Part shown: positions 1-8,545 of the stretch, in pieces
Numbering within the stretch: position 1 is the stretch's first letter
Layout: every line of letters begins with the position of its first letter
NCBI RefSeq assembly: GCF_002261475.1
Contig: NZ_NEVN01000013.1
Span: forward strand, 469,379-533,378
Origin: Bordetella genomosp. 5
GTDB taxonomy: Bacteria; Pseudomonadota; Gammaproteobacteria; Burkholderiales; Burkholderiaceae_B
Direction of reading: 5' to 3'
DNA length: 64,000 nucleotides
Translations under genes and position numbers: made by a program
Notes under the pieces: generated by a model
What the model was told of the DNA's origin: nothing
Seen by the model: only the letters and a program-made list of their open reading frames with translations
Databases searched by the model: none

Positions 1-482
1 AGCTCGCGACCGGCGACGCCAGCGATCCGGCCGCCCTGGCGGCCCTCATACGCGGCGCCGACGCCGTCATCAGCAGCGGCCGTTTCATTACGCTGGGCGC
101 GGAGCCGGTGCTGGCCGCCGTGCGCCAGGCTGGCGTGCCGCGCCTGCTGGTCGTGGGCGGCGCGGGCAGCCTCGAGATCGCCCCGGGCAAGCGGTTGATC
201 GATTCGCCGGATTTCCCGGCCGAGTACAAGGCCGAGGCCGGCGCCGGCGCCGATTTCCTGCAGGTGCTGCGCGGCGAGTCGGACATCGACTGGACGTTCC
301 TGTCGCCGGGCGCGCACTTCGAGCCGGGCACGCGCACGGGCACGTTCCGCGTGGGCGGCGATCAGCTCCTGGTCGACGCCGAGGGCCACAGCGCGATCTC
401 GATGGAAGACTACGCCATCGCGCTGGTCGACGAGCTCGAACAGCCGCGCCACTCGCGCCAGCGCTTCACCGTGGCGTACTGA
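1..482 (+). CDS. NAD(P)H-binding Rossmann-fold reductase/epimerase, 3' part
   Basis: This is the 3' portion of a gene whose start lies left of the window; the open frame runs from base 3 to a TGA at 480-482. The visible residues include a GDASDPAALAALIRGADAVI stretch followed by a VLVVGGAGSLEI-like strand-loop, typical of the NAD(P)H-binding (NmrA/YwnB-like) atypical short-chain dehydrogenases. The later TFLSPGAHFEPG and DYAIALVDELE segments match the C-terminal half of YwnB-like proteins. The dinucleotide-binding GxxGxxG loop is missing because it would be upstream. The substrate cannot be told from sequence. The next gene starts 95 bp downstream on the same strand. Confidence 0.75.
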   Translation, partial: LATGDASDPAALAALIRGADAVISSGRFITLGAEPVLAAVRQAGVPRLLVVGGAGSLEIAPGKRLIDSPDFPAEYKAEAGAGADFLQVLRGESDIDWTFLSPGAHFEPGTRTGTFRVGGDQLLVDAEGHSAISMEDYAIALVDELEQPRHSRQRFTVAY

Positions 483-577
483 TCGCCAGCGCGGCAATAC
501 CGCATACGGCCGGTGCGTGGCGCCGGCCGATTCTCGGTACACTGGGCTGCCATCCCTCTTGGTGGCGCTCTGTCCGA

Positions 578-1030
578 ATGAAGTTCAAATCGCTGATCCT
601 TTCCGTGCTCGCCGCCGCCAGCCTGGCGGCCGCGGCCCCGGGCTTTGCGCAAAGCCCGCAGCAGAACAAGGAAACCGTGCTCGCGTACTTCCGCCTATTG
701 TTCCAGGAGCACAAGGTGGAAGAGGCGATGGCGCGTTATGTCGACCCCCGCTACGTCCATCACAATCCCTATCTCGCCGCAGGCGTCGGGCCGCTGACCG
801 AGTTTCTGGTGCCGTTTTTCGAGCAGCATCCGGAGGCGACCGCCGATATCAAGCGCGTGATCGCCGAGGGTGACCTCGTGGTGGTGCACAACCACTGGAA
901 GCCCACGCCCGAAGAGCGCGGCACCGCGGTCATCGATATCTTCCGCGTGGCAAACGGCAAGATCGTCGAACACTGGGACGTGAGTCAGGACATCCCCGAC
1001 GTGGCTGCGAATCGCAACGGCGTGTTCTGA
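578..1030 (+). CDS. secreted NTF2/SnoaL-like protein
   Basis: The 150-residue product starts with a clear Sec signal peptide (MKFKSL, then a hydrophobic Leu/Ala stretch ending near APGFAQ, about residue 25), so the mature protein should be periplasmic. The rest fits one SnoaL/NTF2-like alpha+beta cone: an N-terminal helix with NKETVLAYFRLLFQEHK, a YVHHNP motif, and a terminal IVEHWDVSQD strand seen in polyketide-cyclase-like and YesE-type proteins. The reaction is unknown; the family includes small isomerases and ligand-binding proteins. The 27-codon ORF and the deoxyribosyltransferase gene follow immediately and may share its transcript. Confidence 0.75.
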   Translation: MKFKSLILSVLAAASLAAAAPGFAQSPQQNKETVLAYFRLLFQEHKVEEAMARYVDPRYVHHNPYLAAGVGPLTEFLVPFFEQHPEATADIKRVIAEGDLVVVHNHWKPTPEERGTAVIDIFRVANGKIVEHWDVSQDIPDVAANRNGVF

Positions 1031-1039
1031 GGGGGCGCG

Positions 1040-1123
1040 ATGGATACGACGTTTCCCGACCACATGCGCCCCGTGACGCTCACTTCTCAGGATTCCGACC
1101 CGCCTCCGACCGACACCGAGTGA
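1040..1123 (+). CDS. possible 27-codon upstream ORF coupled to the next gene
   Basis: An ATG at 1040 sits 4-5 bases behind a strong purine run (GAGGGGG, 1029-1035). The frame runs 27 codons to a TGA that overlaps the ATG of the deoxyribosyltransferase gene (TGATG at 1121-1125). That geometry is typical of translational coupling. The peptide is Thr/Pro/Asp-rich and matches nothing I recognise, so it may be a leader ORF that brings ribosomes to the next start, which has little Shine-Dalgarno sequence of its own. Its coding status is unproven. Confidence 0.35.
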   Translation: MDTTFPDHMRPVTLTSQDSDPPPTDTE

Positions 1124-1620
1124 TGTATATGCGCCGTATCTATCTTGCTGGATTCGATGTGTTCCGGCCCGACGCCCAATCGTATGGCGAACGCCTGAAG
1201 GCCCTGTGTCGGGAGTATGGCTTCGAAGGGCTGTACCCCCTCGACAACACGCTGCCGCAAGGGCTGGAAGGCGCCGCCGCGGCGGCGTGGATCTATCGTC
1301 AGAACGTCACGCTCATCCGGCGCGCCGACCTCGTGATGGCCAACCTCAACCCGTTCCGGGGTCACGAGCCGGACTCGGGCACGGTATTCGAAGTGGGGTA
1401 CGCGGTTGCGCTGGGCAAGCCCGTCTGGGCCTATACATCGCGCGAGGCCACGCTGATCGAACAGGTGAGCGTGCGCCGCGTGGGCGACCAGCATATCGAT
1501 ACCGAGGGCTATACGGTCGAGGACTTCGGCCACTCGCTCAATCTCATGCTGGCGCAGAGCGCACGCGTGGTGGTGGGCGACGCGCGGGCCTGCCTGCGCC
1601 GCATCGCGGCCGCCGCCTGA
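1123..1620 (+). CDS. nucleoside 2-deoxyribosyltransferase family protein
   Basis: The 165-residue product belongs to the nucleoside 2-deoxyribosyltransferase family. It opens with RRIYLAGFDVFRPDA, the base-binding strand and loop of the family. It carries the DLVMANLNPFRG segment followed by EPDSGTVFEVGYAVALGKPVWAY, which holds the conserved glutamate and the Asp-Ser-Gly-Thr substrate loop. Family members move deoxyribose between bases or hydrolyse modified nucleotides in the cytoplasm; length and motifs suggest a full enzyme. Starts at GTG 1120, ATG 1123 and ATG 1129 are all in frame. I chose 1123 because it forms the TGATG junction with the preceding short ORF. It converges on ribB with a hairpin between. 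Confidence 0.85.
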   Translation: MYMRRIYLAGFDVFRPDAQSYGERLKALCREYGFEGLYPLDNTLPQGLEGAAAAAWIYRQNVTLIRRADLVMANLNPFRGHEPDSGTVFEVGYAVALGKPVWAYTSREATLIEQVSVRRVGDQHIDTEGYTVEDFGHSLNLMLAQSARVVVGDARACLRRIAAAA

Positions 1621-1624
1621 GGCT

Positions 1625-1649
1625 CCTGCCGGCGCGCCGCGCCGGCAGG
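1625..1649. terminator. GC-rich palindromic hairpin between convergent genes
   Basis: CCTGCCGGCGCG and its reverse complement face each other around a single base, giving a 12-bp stem in the 48-bp gap between the convergent deoxyribosyltransferase and ribB genes. There is no long T run on either side, so if it is a terminator it is a weak or Rho-assisted bidirectional one. Confidence 0.5.
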
Positions 1650-1668
1650 TTCATACGAATCGCTCGGA

Positions 1669-2361
1669 TCAGACCGCCAGAGCCTGCCGGGCGTCGGCGC
1701 CCTGCTCGGCCCGTGCGCCCAGGTACTCGACGAGCTCGGCGATGGTCAGCGCCACCAGGCCCTGTGCGGCCGCGTAGCGTTCGAGCGCGGCGCCACGCAT
1801 CATCGTGCCGTCCGGATTCATCAGTTCGCACAGTACGCCGGCCGGGCGCAGACCCGCCAGCACCGCGAGGTCCACCGAGCCTTCGGTATGACCACGGCGC
1901 GACAGCACGCCGCCCGGTTGCGCGCGCAACGGAAACACATGGCCAGGGCTCACGATATCCGTCGGCTGCGCGTCGGGCGCGATGGCGGCGCGAATCGTGG
2001 TGACGCGGTCGAGCGCAGAGACGCCGGTGCTCACGCCTTCGCGCGCCTCGATCGAGACCGTGAATGCCGTGCTGTAGCGGCTCTGGTTGCGCGTGACCAT
2101 GGCGGGCAGCTCGAGGGCATCGAGCGTTTCGCCGGGCAGGCAGAGGCAGACGATGCCGCTGCCGTCGCGGATGAGCTGCGCCATCACCGGCACGGTGAGC
2201 TTGTCGGCGGCGACGATCAGATCGGCTTCGTTTTCGCGGTCGAAGTCGTCCATGAGAATCACGGGACGGCCGATGCGCAGATGCTGCAGCGCGCGTTCGA
2301 GCCGGATGGAAAACGGCTGCGCGTACAGGGGGCTGGGGGTATTACCTTGGGGGTGGGACAT
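1669..2361 (-). CDS. ribB: 3,4-dihydroxy-2-butanone 4-phosphate synthase
   Basis: RibB converts ribulose 5-phosphate to 3,4-dihydroxy-2-butanone 4-phosphate plus formate in riboflavin synthesis. The 230-residue protein carries the signature [12 protein letters not shown] at residues 38-49, whose acidic residues bind the divalent metals, and the later SPGHVFPL and [12 protein letters not shown] motifs. Its length fits a monofunctional RibB; there is no GTP cyclohydrolase II (RibA) domain. No other rib genes adjoin it, so this is a stand-alone copy. An FMN riboswitch in the leader indicates feedback by the end product. The start is the ATG at 2361, about 115 bases after the riboswitch. Confidence 0.95.
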   Translation of the reverse strand: MSHPQGNTPSPLYAQPFSIRLERALQHLRIGRPVILMDDFDRENEADLIVAADKLTVPVMAQLIRDGSGIVCLCLPGETLDALELPAMVTRNQSRYSTAFTVSIEAREGVSTGVSALDRVTTIRAAIAPDAQPTDIVSPGHVFPLRAQPGGVLSRRGHTEGSVDLAVLAGLRPAGVLCELMNPDGTMMRGAALERYAAAQGLVALTIAELVEYLGARAEQGADARQALAV

Positions 2362-2476
2362 TGAAACGCTCTCGCTAAAAGGAAAAGGGCGAAAAACGTT
2401 TCAGGGCTACATGACAGCCGACGCAATGGCTCGCGCACGGCAAGCCGCCGTCCGCAAGGGATTCTTGTGCCGGCAC

Positions 2477-2630
2477 ATCTTCTCTCATCCGGACTGTGAC
2501 CGTCGGCTCTGGCATCTGACCAGATCTGCTGACCCCGGCGCGATCCGTGAGAATCGTGCCGGGCGCTCGCGGGCTCGCCGCATTGCGCGGCCTACCGCCG
2601 GTGGGGAGTTTCGCCCCGCCCTGAAGACGT
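2477..2630 (-). ncRNA. FMN riboswitch (RFN element) upstream of ribB
   Basis: Read on the minus strand, this leader holds the conserved blocks of the RFN aptamer in order: TCTTCAGGGCGGGGCGAAA, CTCCCCACCGGCGGTA, a variable arm, AGCCCGCGAGCGC, a second arm, GGTCAGCAGATCTGGT, CCAGAGCCGACGGTC and finally AGTCCGGATGAGAGAAGA. These form the six-way junction that binds FMN. It ends about 115 bases before the ribB ATG, leaving room for an expression platform that controls transcription or ribosome access. Family knowledge predicts that FMN lowers ribB expression. Confidence 0.97.
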
Positions 2631-2663
2631 ACTGCATGACCGCGATGTGTCGCGGCTGGGGCC

Positions 2664-2694
2664 ATTGTACGCCGCTGCCGCGCCGCGGCTGCAA
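2664..2694 (-). promoter_or_regulatory. candidate sigma70 promoter for the FMN-riboswitch leader
   Basis: On the minus strand TTGCAG and TACAAT are separated by 19 bases, about 35 bases before the first riboswitch block. The -10 is close to consensus and the spacing is a little long. This is the best promoter candidate for the riboswitch-ribB transcript. Confidence 0.45.
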
Positions 2695-2726
2695 TAACCG
2701 CGTCGGCGCGAGGGGCGGGGGCGTGC

Positions 2727-3242
2727 TTACTCGGCGGCGTCCGCCGCGGCCTCGGCCTGCTTTTTCTTTTTCTTTTTCTTGGGCAGGGCCAGCATGGTGT
2801 GACGGCACGACGGCGCGCCGCACAGGCACTTGTAGCCTTCCTTGAGGGACTTGGTGATCTTGCCGTCGAGCACCAGCCCGTAGTCGTAGAAGAGCTCCTG
2901 GCCGCGCGGGATGTCACGCGTCGCGACGATATAGACGCGCTTGCCGTGCGTGCCCTCCTGCGACTCGCAGTTGGGCTCGCAGGAGTGATTGATCCAGCGG
3001 GCATCGTTGCCTTCGTCGCCGCCATCGATCACCTTGCCGGAGCTCAACGAGAAGAAGAACGTGTGGAAAGGATCGTCGGGATTGGTGGGGTGGCGCCGAT
3101 CGGCCTCCGCCGCGCTGATGCGCTTGCCACCGTACTCGATGATGCGGGTGCCGGCGGGGATCTTGCGGGCGGCGAACACGCCGTTGCCGTGCAGTTTCGA
3201 GCGGCGCACGACGTGCCAGGGTTTGATGCTCTCGGTGGTCAT
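2727..3242 (-). CDS. SET-domain protein-lysine methyltransferase-like protein
   Basis: This 171-residue protein is a compact SET domain. It has an N-terminal SKLHGNGVFAARKIPAG strand, the pseudoknot core INHSCEPNC (84-92), the catalytic-tyrosine region ELFYDYG (116-122), and a post-SET CxC-x4-C cysteine cluster (139-146) that normally binds zinc with a core cysteine. SET proteins transfer methyl groups from S-adenosylmethionine to lysines; the bacterial target is unknown. The tail is seven consecutive lysines and then an Ala/Glu stretch, encoded by a repeated hexamer. It stands alone, reading away from the Lrp gene. Similar SET proteins occur across Burkholderiales, so it need not be a recent acquisition. 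Confidence 0.88.
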   Translation of the reverse strand: MTTESIKPWHVVRRSKLHGNGVFAARKIPAGTRIIEYGGKRISAAEADRRHPTNPDDPFHTFFFSLSSGKVIDGGDEGNDARWINHSCEPNCESQEGTHGKRVYIVATRDIPRGQELFYDYGLVLDGKITKSLKEGYKCLCGAPSCRHTMLALPKKKKKKKQAEAAADAAE

Positions 3243-3430
3243 GGGCGATGGACTCGAGGGGCGCGCCGCGCATGGGGCGCGTGTGTGGCGCAGGTCGCGA
3301 TCGCTCGTGGCGACCGCACAAGCGCGCCATTATATCGGCGCGTCCGCGTCACGCGTTGTCATAATCGGCGCCGCAGATAAGCGCCCCTCGATCGCTGCCG
3401 TCGCGCTGTCGTTTGCCGCAGCCGGCGCGT

Positions 3431-3913
3431 TCAGGCCGCCGGTGCGGTGGGCGGCTCGAGCAGCGGCAGGCGGGTTTCCTTCAGACTGCGCAGCACGAAG
3501 CAGGATTTGCTGTGGCGGATGCCGGGAATGCGATAGAGCCGCTGGCGCAACAGGCGTTCGTAGTCGCGCGTGTCGCGCACCGCGATGCGGATGTAGTAGT
3601 CGTAATCGCCCGACACCAGGAAGGCTTCGAGCACCTCGGGAATGTCGGCGAGCGCGCGGCCGAATTCGTACAGCGTTTCTTCGCTGTGGCTCTCCAGCGT
3701 GACATGCACGATGACCGTATCGGTGTAACCGAGCTTGGCCGGATCGAGGTCCACCGTGTAGCCGCGGATCACGCCCGCGCTTTCCATGCGTTTGATGCGG
3801 TTCCAGCACGGCGTGGACGAGAGGCCCACGGCCGCGCCGATCTCGTTCAGGCTGGCCCGCGCGTTGTCTTGCAGGGCACGCAAAATGGCGAGGTCGAACT
3901 TGTCGAGGTGCAT
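3431..3913 (-). CDS. Lrp/AsnC family transcriptional regulator
   Basis: The 160-residue protein has the family layout: an N-terminal winged helix-turn-helix (KFDLAILRALQDNARASLNEIGAAVGLSSTPCWNRIKRM, about 4-42) and a C-terminal RAM/AsnC ligand-binding domain with ending VSGDYDYYIRIAVRD and a terminal SCFVLRSLKET strand. Such proteins form octamers and respond to amino acids. It is divergent from the ilvB-like gene across 94 bp, an arrangement that usually means the regulator controls the neighbour and itself, here perhaps in response to a branched-chain amino acid. The effector cannot be read from sequence. Confidence 0.93.
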   Translation of the reverse strand: MHLDKFDLAILRALQDNARASLNEIGAAVGLSSTPCWNRIKRMESAGVIRGYTVDLDPAKLGYTDTVIVHVTLESHSEETLYEFGRALADIPEVLEAFLVSGDYDYYIRIAVRDTRDYERLLRQRLYRIPGIRHSKSCFVLRSLKETRLPLLEPPTAPAA

Positions 3914-3974
3914 TTTTCTTTGAATCCGCGAATCAAAAGGTCAATTTACTGCGGATCGGGGGATTTCATGGAAA

Positions 3975-3993
3975 AGAAGATAAAAATTCTTCT
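3975..3993. promoter_or_regulatory. AT-rich dyad, candidate Lrp/AsnC operator
   Basis: AGAAGA and TCTTCT face each other across a 7-base AT-only spacer, in the 94-bp divergent region between the Lrp-type regulator and the ilvB-like gene. It lies 15-33 bases before the ilvB start. AsnC/Lrp proteins favour such AT-rich dyads, but this one is a guess from position and symmetry. Confidence 0.4.
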
Positions 3994-4007
3994 AATATCC
4001 CCCTAAG

Positions 4008-5861
4008 ATGGTCAACATGAATGATCGTCTGCACAGCCACGCCCTTGCCGCCCTCGACCCCGCCGAGGCCTCTGACTCCCCCGCCACGGCGGTCGAGCGC
4101 CCGCTCAATGGCGCCCGCATTCTGCTCGATACCCTGATCGAGCTGGGTGTCGATACCGTATTCGGCTATCCCGGCGGCGCAGTGCTGCCGCTCTACGACG
4201 CACTGTATGCCGAGCCGCGGCTGCGGCACGTGCTGGTGCGCCACGAGCAGGCCGCCGTGCACGCCGCCGAGGGCTATGCGCGCACCACCGGCCGGCCCGG
4301 CGTGGTGTTCGTCACCTCGGGCCCGGGCATGGCCAACACCACTTCGGGCCTGCTCGACGCCATGTGCGATTCGATCCCGGTGTTGTGCGTGAGCGGTCAG
4401 GTGGCCACCGCCGCCATCGGCACCGACGCCTTCCAGGAGTGCGACGCCATCGGGATCTCGCGCTCGGTCACGAAGTGGAATACGCAGATCCGCAGCGTCG
4501 ACGACGTGGCGACCGTGGTGGGCCGCGCCTTCGGGCTGACGCGCCAGGGCCGTCCGGGGCCCGTGCTGATCGACTTCCCCAAGGATGTGCAGCTCGCCTC
4601 CCCTGCCGTGGATCCGCAGGACGAAGCCGGCGCGCTCGCCCGTGGCCAACTGGCGGCGCTGCGGGCGCGGCGTCAGAGCGGCAAGGCCGCCGCCCGCGTG
4701 CCGGCCGGGGCCGTGCGCCGCGCGGCCGCGCTGATCGCGCAGGCCCGCCGGCCCGTGTTTTATGGCGGGGGCGGCCTGATCAACTCTGGTCCGGCCGCAT
4801 GTGCCGCGTTTACCGAACTCGTGCGCGCCACGGGCGCGCCGTGCACGCTCACGCTGATGGGCCTGGGCGCGTTCCCCGCCTCCGACCCGCAGTTCGTCGG
4901 CATGCTGGGCATGCACGGCACGCTCGAAGCCAACCTGGCCATGCACAACGCCGATCTGGTGGTCTGCGTGGGCGCGCGCTTCGACGACCGCATCACCGGC
5001 AAATTGGCCGAGTTCTGCCCGCATGCGCGCAAGGTGCATCTCGACATCGATCCGGCGTCCATCAACAAGGTGGTGCGCGTGGACGCCGCGCTGGTGGGCG
5101 ACTGCCTCACGCTGGTGCAGGCGCTGCAGGATGAGCTGCGCGACGTGCCGCTGCCTGCCGAGCGTCTCGCCGACTGGTGGCGCCGCGTGGATGCCTGGCG
5201 CGCTCGCGATTGCCTGGCCTACGAGCCCGCTGCCGATGCCATCCTGCCTCAACACCTGATGTCGCGCCTGAACGCCGCGCTGGCCGATCGCGACGCGATC
5301 GTGTCCACCGACGTGGGCCAGCATCAGATGTGGGCCGCGCAATACCTGCGTTTCGATGCGCCGGGCCGGTGGCTCACCTCGGGTGGCGCGGGCACGATGG
5401 GGTATGGCGTGCCGGCCGCGATCGGCGCGCAGGTCGCGCATCCGGATCGCACCGTGGTGTGCGTGAGCGGCGATGCGTCGGTGCTGATGAACATCCAGGA
5501 GCTCTCCACCGCCATGCAGCACGACGTGCCGGTCAAGGTGGTGTTGTGCAACAACGGCTACATGGGCATGGTGCGCCAGTGGCAGGAACTCATCCATGGC
5601 GGGCGCTACAGCCATAGCTACAACGCCTCGCTGCCGGATTTCGTTGCGCTCGCCAAGGCCTTCGGCTGGGGCGCGGCGCGCGTCGAGCATCCCGACGAAC
5701 TCGATGCGGCGCTCGAGGCTTGCCTGGCCTACGACGGCCCGTACTTCCTCGACGTGACCGTCACGGCCCAGGAAAACTGCTTCCCGATGATGCCGGCGGG
5801 CATGGGCCATCACCGCATGATGTTGTCGGCCGATAACTGGTACGAAGACGACACCGCGTGA
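4008..5861 (+). CDS. ilvB: acetolactate synthase large subunit-like ThDP enzyme
   Basis: The 617-residue protein has the three domains of acetohydroxyacid synthases. The N-terminal PYR domain has [15 protein letters not shown] and the catalytic glutamate in [15 protein letters not shown]. The central FAD-binding domain has GGGLINSG and [12 protein letters not shown]. The C-terminal PP domain has the ThDP/Mg motif [12 protein letters not shown], ending at [14 protein letters not shown]. It condenses two pyruvates, or pyruvate and 2-ketobutyrate, for branched-chain amino acids. No small regulatory subunit gene (ilvN) or ilvC follows; the next gene is convergent. With the divergent Lrp regulator this suggests a second, separately controlled acetolactate synthase. 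About 30 extra N-terminal residues precede the first domain. Confidence 0.88.
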   Translation: MVNMNDRLHSHALAALDPAEASDSPATAVERPLNGARILLDTLIELGVDTVFGYPGGAVLPLYDALYAEPRLRHVLVRHEQAAVHAAEGYARTTGRPGVVFVTSGPGMANTTSGLLDAMCDSIPVLCVSGQVATAAIGTDAFQECDAIGISRSVTKWNTQIRSVDDVATVVGRAFGLTRQGRPGPVLIDFPKDVQLASPAVDPQDEAGALARGQLAALRARRQSGKAAARVPAGAVRRAAALIAQARRPVFYGGGGLINSGPAACAAFTELVRATGAPCTLTLMGLGAFPASDPQFVGMLGMHGTLEANLAMHNADLVVCVGARFDDRITGKLAEFCPHARKVHLDIDPASINKVVRVDAALVGDCLTLVQALQDELRDVPLPAERLADWWRRVDAWRARDCLAYEPAADAILPQHLMSRLNAALADRDAIVSTDVGQHQMWAAQYLRFDAPGRWLTSGGAGTMGYGVPAAIGAQVAHPDRTVVCVSGDASVLMNIQELSTAMQHDVPVKVVLCNNGYMGMVRQWQELIHGGRYSHSYNASLPDFVALAKAFGWGAARVEHPDELDAALEACLAYDGPYFLDVTVTAQENCFPMMPAGMGHHRMMLSADNWYEDDTA

Positions 5862-5891
5862 AACGCGCGCGGGCAGCAGCGTGCGGAACGC

Positions 5892-5919
5892 CGCGTAACT
5901 AACGGCGCGTAACTAACGG
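5892..5919. repeat. two tandem copies of a 14-bp unit
   Basis: The unit CGCGTAACTAACGG occurs twice head to tail, followed by a partial CGCG, in the gap between the convergent ilvB-like and ankyrin genes. It looks like a recent slippage duplication. Confidence 0.8.
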
Positions 5920-5967
5920 CGCGCCACGCAGCGGCCACGAGGCGCTGGCGCCCGTGACAGGCTTCGT

Positions 5968-8505
5968 TCAACGCCACGTCACACCCGCCCGCGCCAGCAG
6001 CGTGCGGGCGGTTTCCTTTTCGTAGCCGCGCAGCGCGGCGCGTTGCTCCAGATCGCACGAGGGCGCGGCACGCGCCGCGTCCAGCACGCGCGTCTGCGCA
6101 CGCGCCTGCGCGGGGCCGAGCGGTCCGTCCTGCGCCACCTGCCACGCCATCATGTCGGCCACCGTCGCGCCGCAGCGCACCGGATCGCGCACCATCCGCG
6201 CCGCCTGCGCCAGGAGCAGATCCACTTTGGCATCCTGGCCGAGCTGCATCATGTTGAGCAGCGGCAATGCCGCCGGCCAGGGGAGGCCCAGGTTCGAGAC
6301 TTCCACTCCCGCGCGTTCGGCCGGGTCCGCGCCTTCGTTCAGCCAGTGGGCATAGAGCTCGTCGGGCAGCCACGGCACGGCCAGCGGCGGCAGGCGGTAG
6401 CGCATGGCCTCGACGGACGTGCGCGTGTCCTGCAGCGGCACGCCGGCCTCGCGCAGCGCCAGCGCCGTGGCGCGCCACTGTGCGTAGACGGCATCCCACT
6501 CAGGGGCGTTGCCGTCCCGTGCCGCCTCGCGGCGCGCATCGTTCCAGTTGCGCAGCACGCGTTGCAGCGGCTGCGAATCCAGCGCTTCGAAGGGTGCCTG
6601 CGCACGCTCGCGCAGTTGGGCGATCAATGCCGGCGAGGCATGCATCGCTGCGGACTCGAGCGCGGCCTGCAGGCCGTTGCGGGGCACCTGTTTGTCCGCC
6701 GCGCCCAGCCCGCCCAGCGAGACGTCGGCGCCGTGGTCCAGCAGCAGCGTCACGGCCGGCGGCACGCGCGGCGTCTTGCCGGGTGCGAGCGGGCCCGGGT
6801 ATTCGCGCAGATGGGCCTGGAGCGGCGTGAGCCACACGGGCCGGGCTCCGTAATACAGCTGGATGTAGGCGGTGTCGGGGCTGACGCCGCGCGCGAACAT
6901 CAGGTCGACCAGCCAGCGGGTCTCGGCCGAAAGCAGCGCGGCCTGCAGCGCGCTTTCGCCGCGCTTGTTGCGTGCGCCGAGGTCGGCGCCCTGCTCCACC
7001 AGGAATTCGATCGTGCCGCGATTGCGCGCGCTGTAGCGCACGCGTTGCATGAGCAGCGTGTTGCCGTCGTTATCACGGCTGTCGATCTCGGCGCCGGCCG
7101 CGAGCAGCTGCCGGGCGATGTCGTAGTGCGCGTCGGAGAGTCCCGCGGGGCCGGCGGGCGGCAGCGCGGAGGGCAGCAGCGACGTGCCTTGGAGGGACAC
7201 CGGCTTCGCACCGGCCGCGAGCAGGTCGCGCACGATGTCGGGGTGGTTCTGACGCACGGCGAGCAGCAGCGGGACACGGCCGTGAGAATCGGGTTCGGCG
7301 GGATCCTGACCCCGTTGCAGCTGTCGCTGCACTTCGGCACGGTCGCCCGCCGCGATGGCGGCGTGCAGCACGTGGCGCGGCCGGCAGGCAGCGGCGTCCA
7401 CGGCTTTCACGTCGAGCGCGCGGGTGATGCGCTCGGCGATATTGGAGGGCACGGTCTGGCCCGCGGCCAGGCGCCGGCTGCAATAGCGGCGGTAGTCTTC
7501 GCGCGCCTCGCTGGCGTAGTAGTCGCGCAGCGCCGCGTCGCGCATGCCGCGCGAACGCTGCATGCGGGCATCGGCCCGGTTCAGGTAGGCGGGTTCACGC
7601 GCGGGGTCGCGCCGCAGGACTTCGCCTAGCACCGCATCGGCGGCCGCCGCATCGGCCGCCGCCTGCGCGCTGGGTGCCGACGACAGCTGGCTCGCTTCGC
7701 CCAGCCAGAAGCCCAGATCGTTGATGCGCGTCAGGGTGGCGGGATCGCGCTGCTGCGGGTCGAGATCGCGCAGGTCGATGGTGGCGGCGAACGCCGAGAG
7801 TTCGGCCAGGCGCGGAGCGAAGGCCGCGCGGTCGCGCCGCGGCGTTCTGGCAGCGGCCTCGTGCAGGCGCGCGAAGGTCGCTTCGGCATCGACGGCGGGC
7901 ACCGCCACGACACGCGTTGCCAGGGAGCCTGCCCCGTACAGACGGGTGCGCGCCGCGGCGAGTGCCTGCCCGCGCGCGGCGTCGTCCCAGGCCGCGGGCA
8001 CGTACAGCGTCAGGTCGGCCGGCCGCCGTTCCACGCGCGCGGCCGTGCCGTCGGGCGCCACATAGAACGCATATTCCAGGTCCTGGCTCGAGCCGCGCGG
8101 CCGGTAGCTGAGCCAGTGGCTGCGATCGGGAAACGGGCCGAGCAGGCCGACATCGAGCGACTCGCCGGCGGCGCCGTGCAGTTGTTCGGGAGGAATGACC
8201 AGGGCCTGCGAGCGCGACTGCAGCGTGGCGCTGGCGCCCGGCCCGCGGTAGTTGTAGACATACAGCAGATTGCCGAACCGCGTGACCAGCTCGGCGCCGT
8301 CGCGCCCCGCGCTGCCGCTCACGAGCACCTCGGGCGCGCGCATCGGATACGACGAGAGGCGGGCGTGGTTGACCACCTCGCCGATGTCGAAGGCCCGCGC
8401 CTGGGGTCCGAGCAGGCCGAGACCGGTGGCGAGCAACATGGCGGCCAGCGCGGTGCGCCAGGCGGCGAGGCGGGTGCGGACGGACGAGGGGCGTGGCAAG
8501 GTCAT
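5968..8505 (-). CDS. exported ankyrin-repeat protein
   Basis: This 845-residue protein begins with a basic stretch and a hydrophobic segment ending in GPQARAFD (near 39), read as a signal peptide. The N-terminal half is unique sequence with WLSYRPRG and a tetratricopeptide-like stretch. From about residue 375, ankyrin-type repeats appear: HAAIAAGDRAEVQRQLQRGQDP, GRVPLLLAVRQNHPDIVRDLLAAGAK, DIARQLLAAGAEIDSRDNDGNTLLM, TIEFLVEQGADLGARNKRGESALQAAL and a TLLLDHGADVSLGG unit, with more degenerate ones beyond. Ankyrins bind proteins, so a periplasmic scaffold or secreted effector is possible; neither is proven. Its neighbours on both sides are metabolic and converge on or read parallel to it. Confidence 0.82.
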   Translation of the reverse strand: MTLPRPSSVRTRLAAWRTALAAMLLATGLGLLGPQARAFDIGEVVNHARLSSYPMRAPEVLVSGSAGRDGAELVTRFGNLLYVYNYRGPGASATLQSRSQALVIPPEQLHGAAGESLDVGLLGPFPDRSHWLSYRPRGSSQDLEYAFYVAPDGTAARVERRPADLTLYVPAAWDDAARGQALAAARTRLYGAGSLATRVVAVPAVDAEATFARLHEAAARTPRRDRAAFAPRLAELSAFAATIDLRDLDPQQRDPATLTRINDLGFWLGEASQLSSAPSAQAAADAAAADAVLGEVLRRDPAREPAYLNRADARMQRSRGMRDAALRDYYASEAREDYRRYCSRRLAAGQTVPSNIAERITRALDVKAVDAAACRPRHVLHAAIAAGDRAEVQRQLQRGQDPAEPDSHGRVPLLLAVRQNHPDIVRDLLAAGAKPVSLQGTSLLPSALPPAGPAGLSDAHYDIARQLLAAGAEIDSRDNDGNTLLMQRVRYSARNRGTIEFLVEQGADLGARNKRGESALQAALLSAETRWLVDLMFARGVSPDTAYIQLYYGARPVWLTPLQAHLREYPGPLAPGKTPRVPPAVTLLLDHGADVSLGGLGAADKQVPRNGLQAALESAAMHASPALIAQLRERAQAPFEALDSQPLQRVLRNWNDARREAARDGNAPEWDAVYAQWRATALALREAGVPLQDTRTSVEAMRYRLPPLAVPWLPDELYAHWLNEGADPAERAGVEVSNLGLPWPAALPLLNMMQLGQDAKVDLLLAQAARMVRDPVRCGATVADMMAWQVAQDGPLGPAQARAQTRVLDAARAAPSCDLEQRAALRGYEKETARTLLARAGVTWR

Positions 8506-8545
8506 GGGGACGCATTATGCCCTTGAGACCGCCCGCCCGAATGAA

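Noticed and set aside
3966..5813. 615-codon minus-strand frame opposite ilvB
   Set aside because: His/Arg/Gly-rich antisense frame; the plus-strand frame has clear acetolactate synthase motifs.
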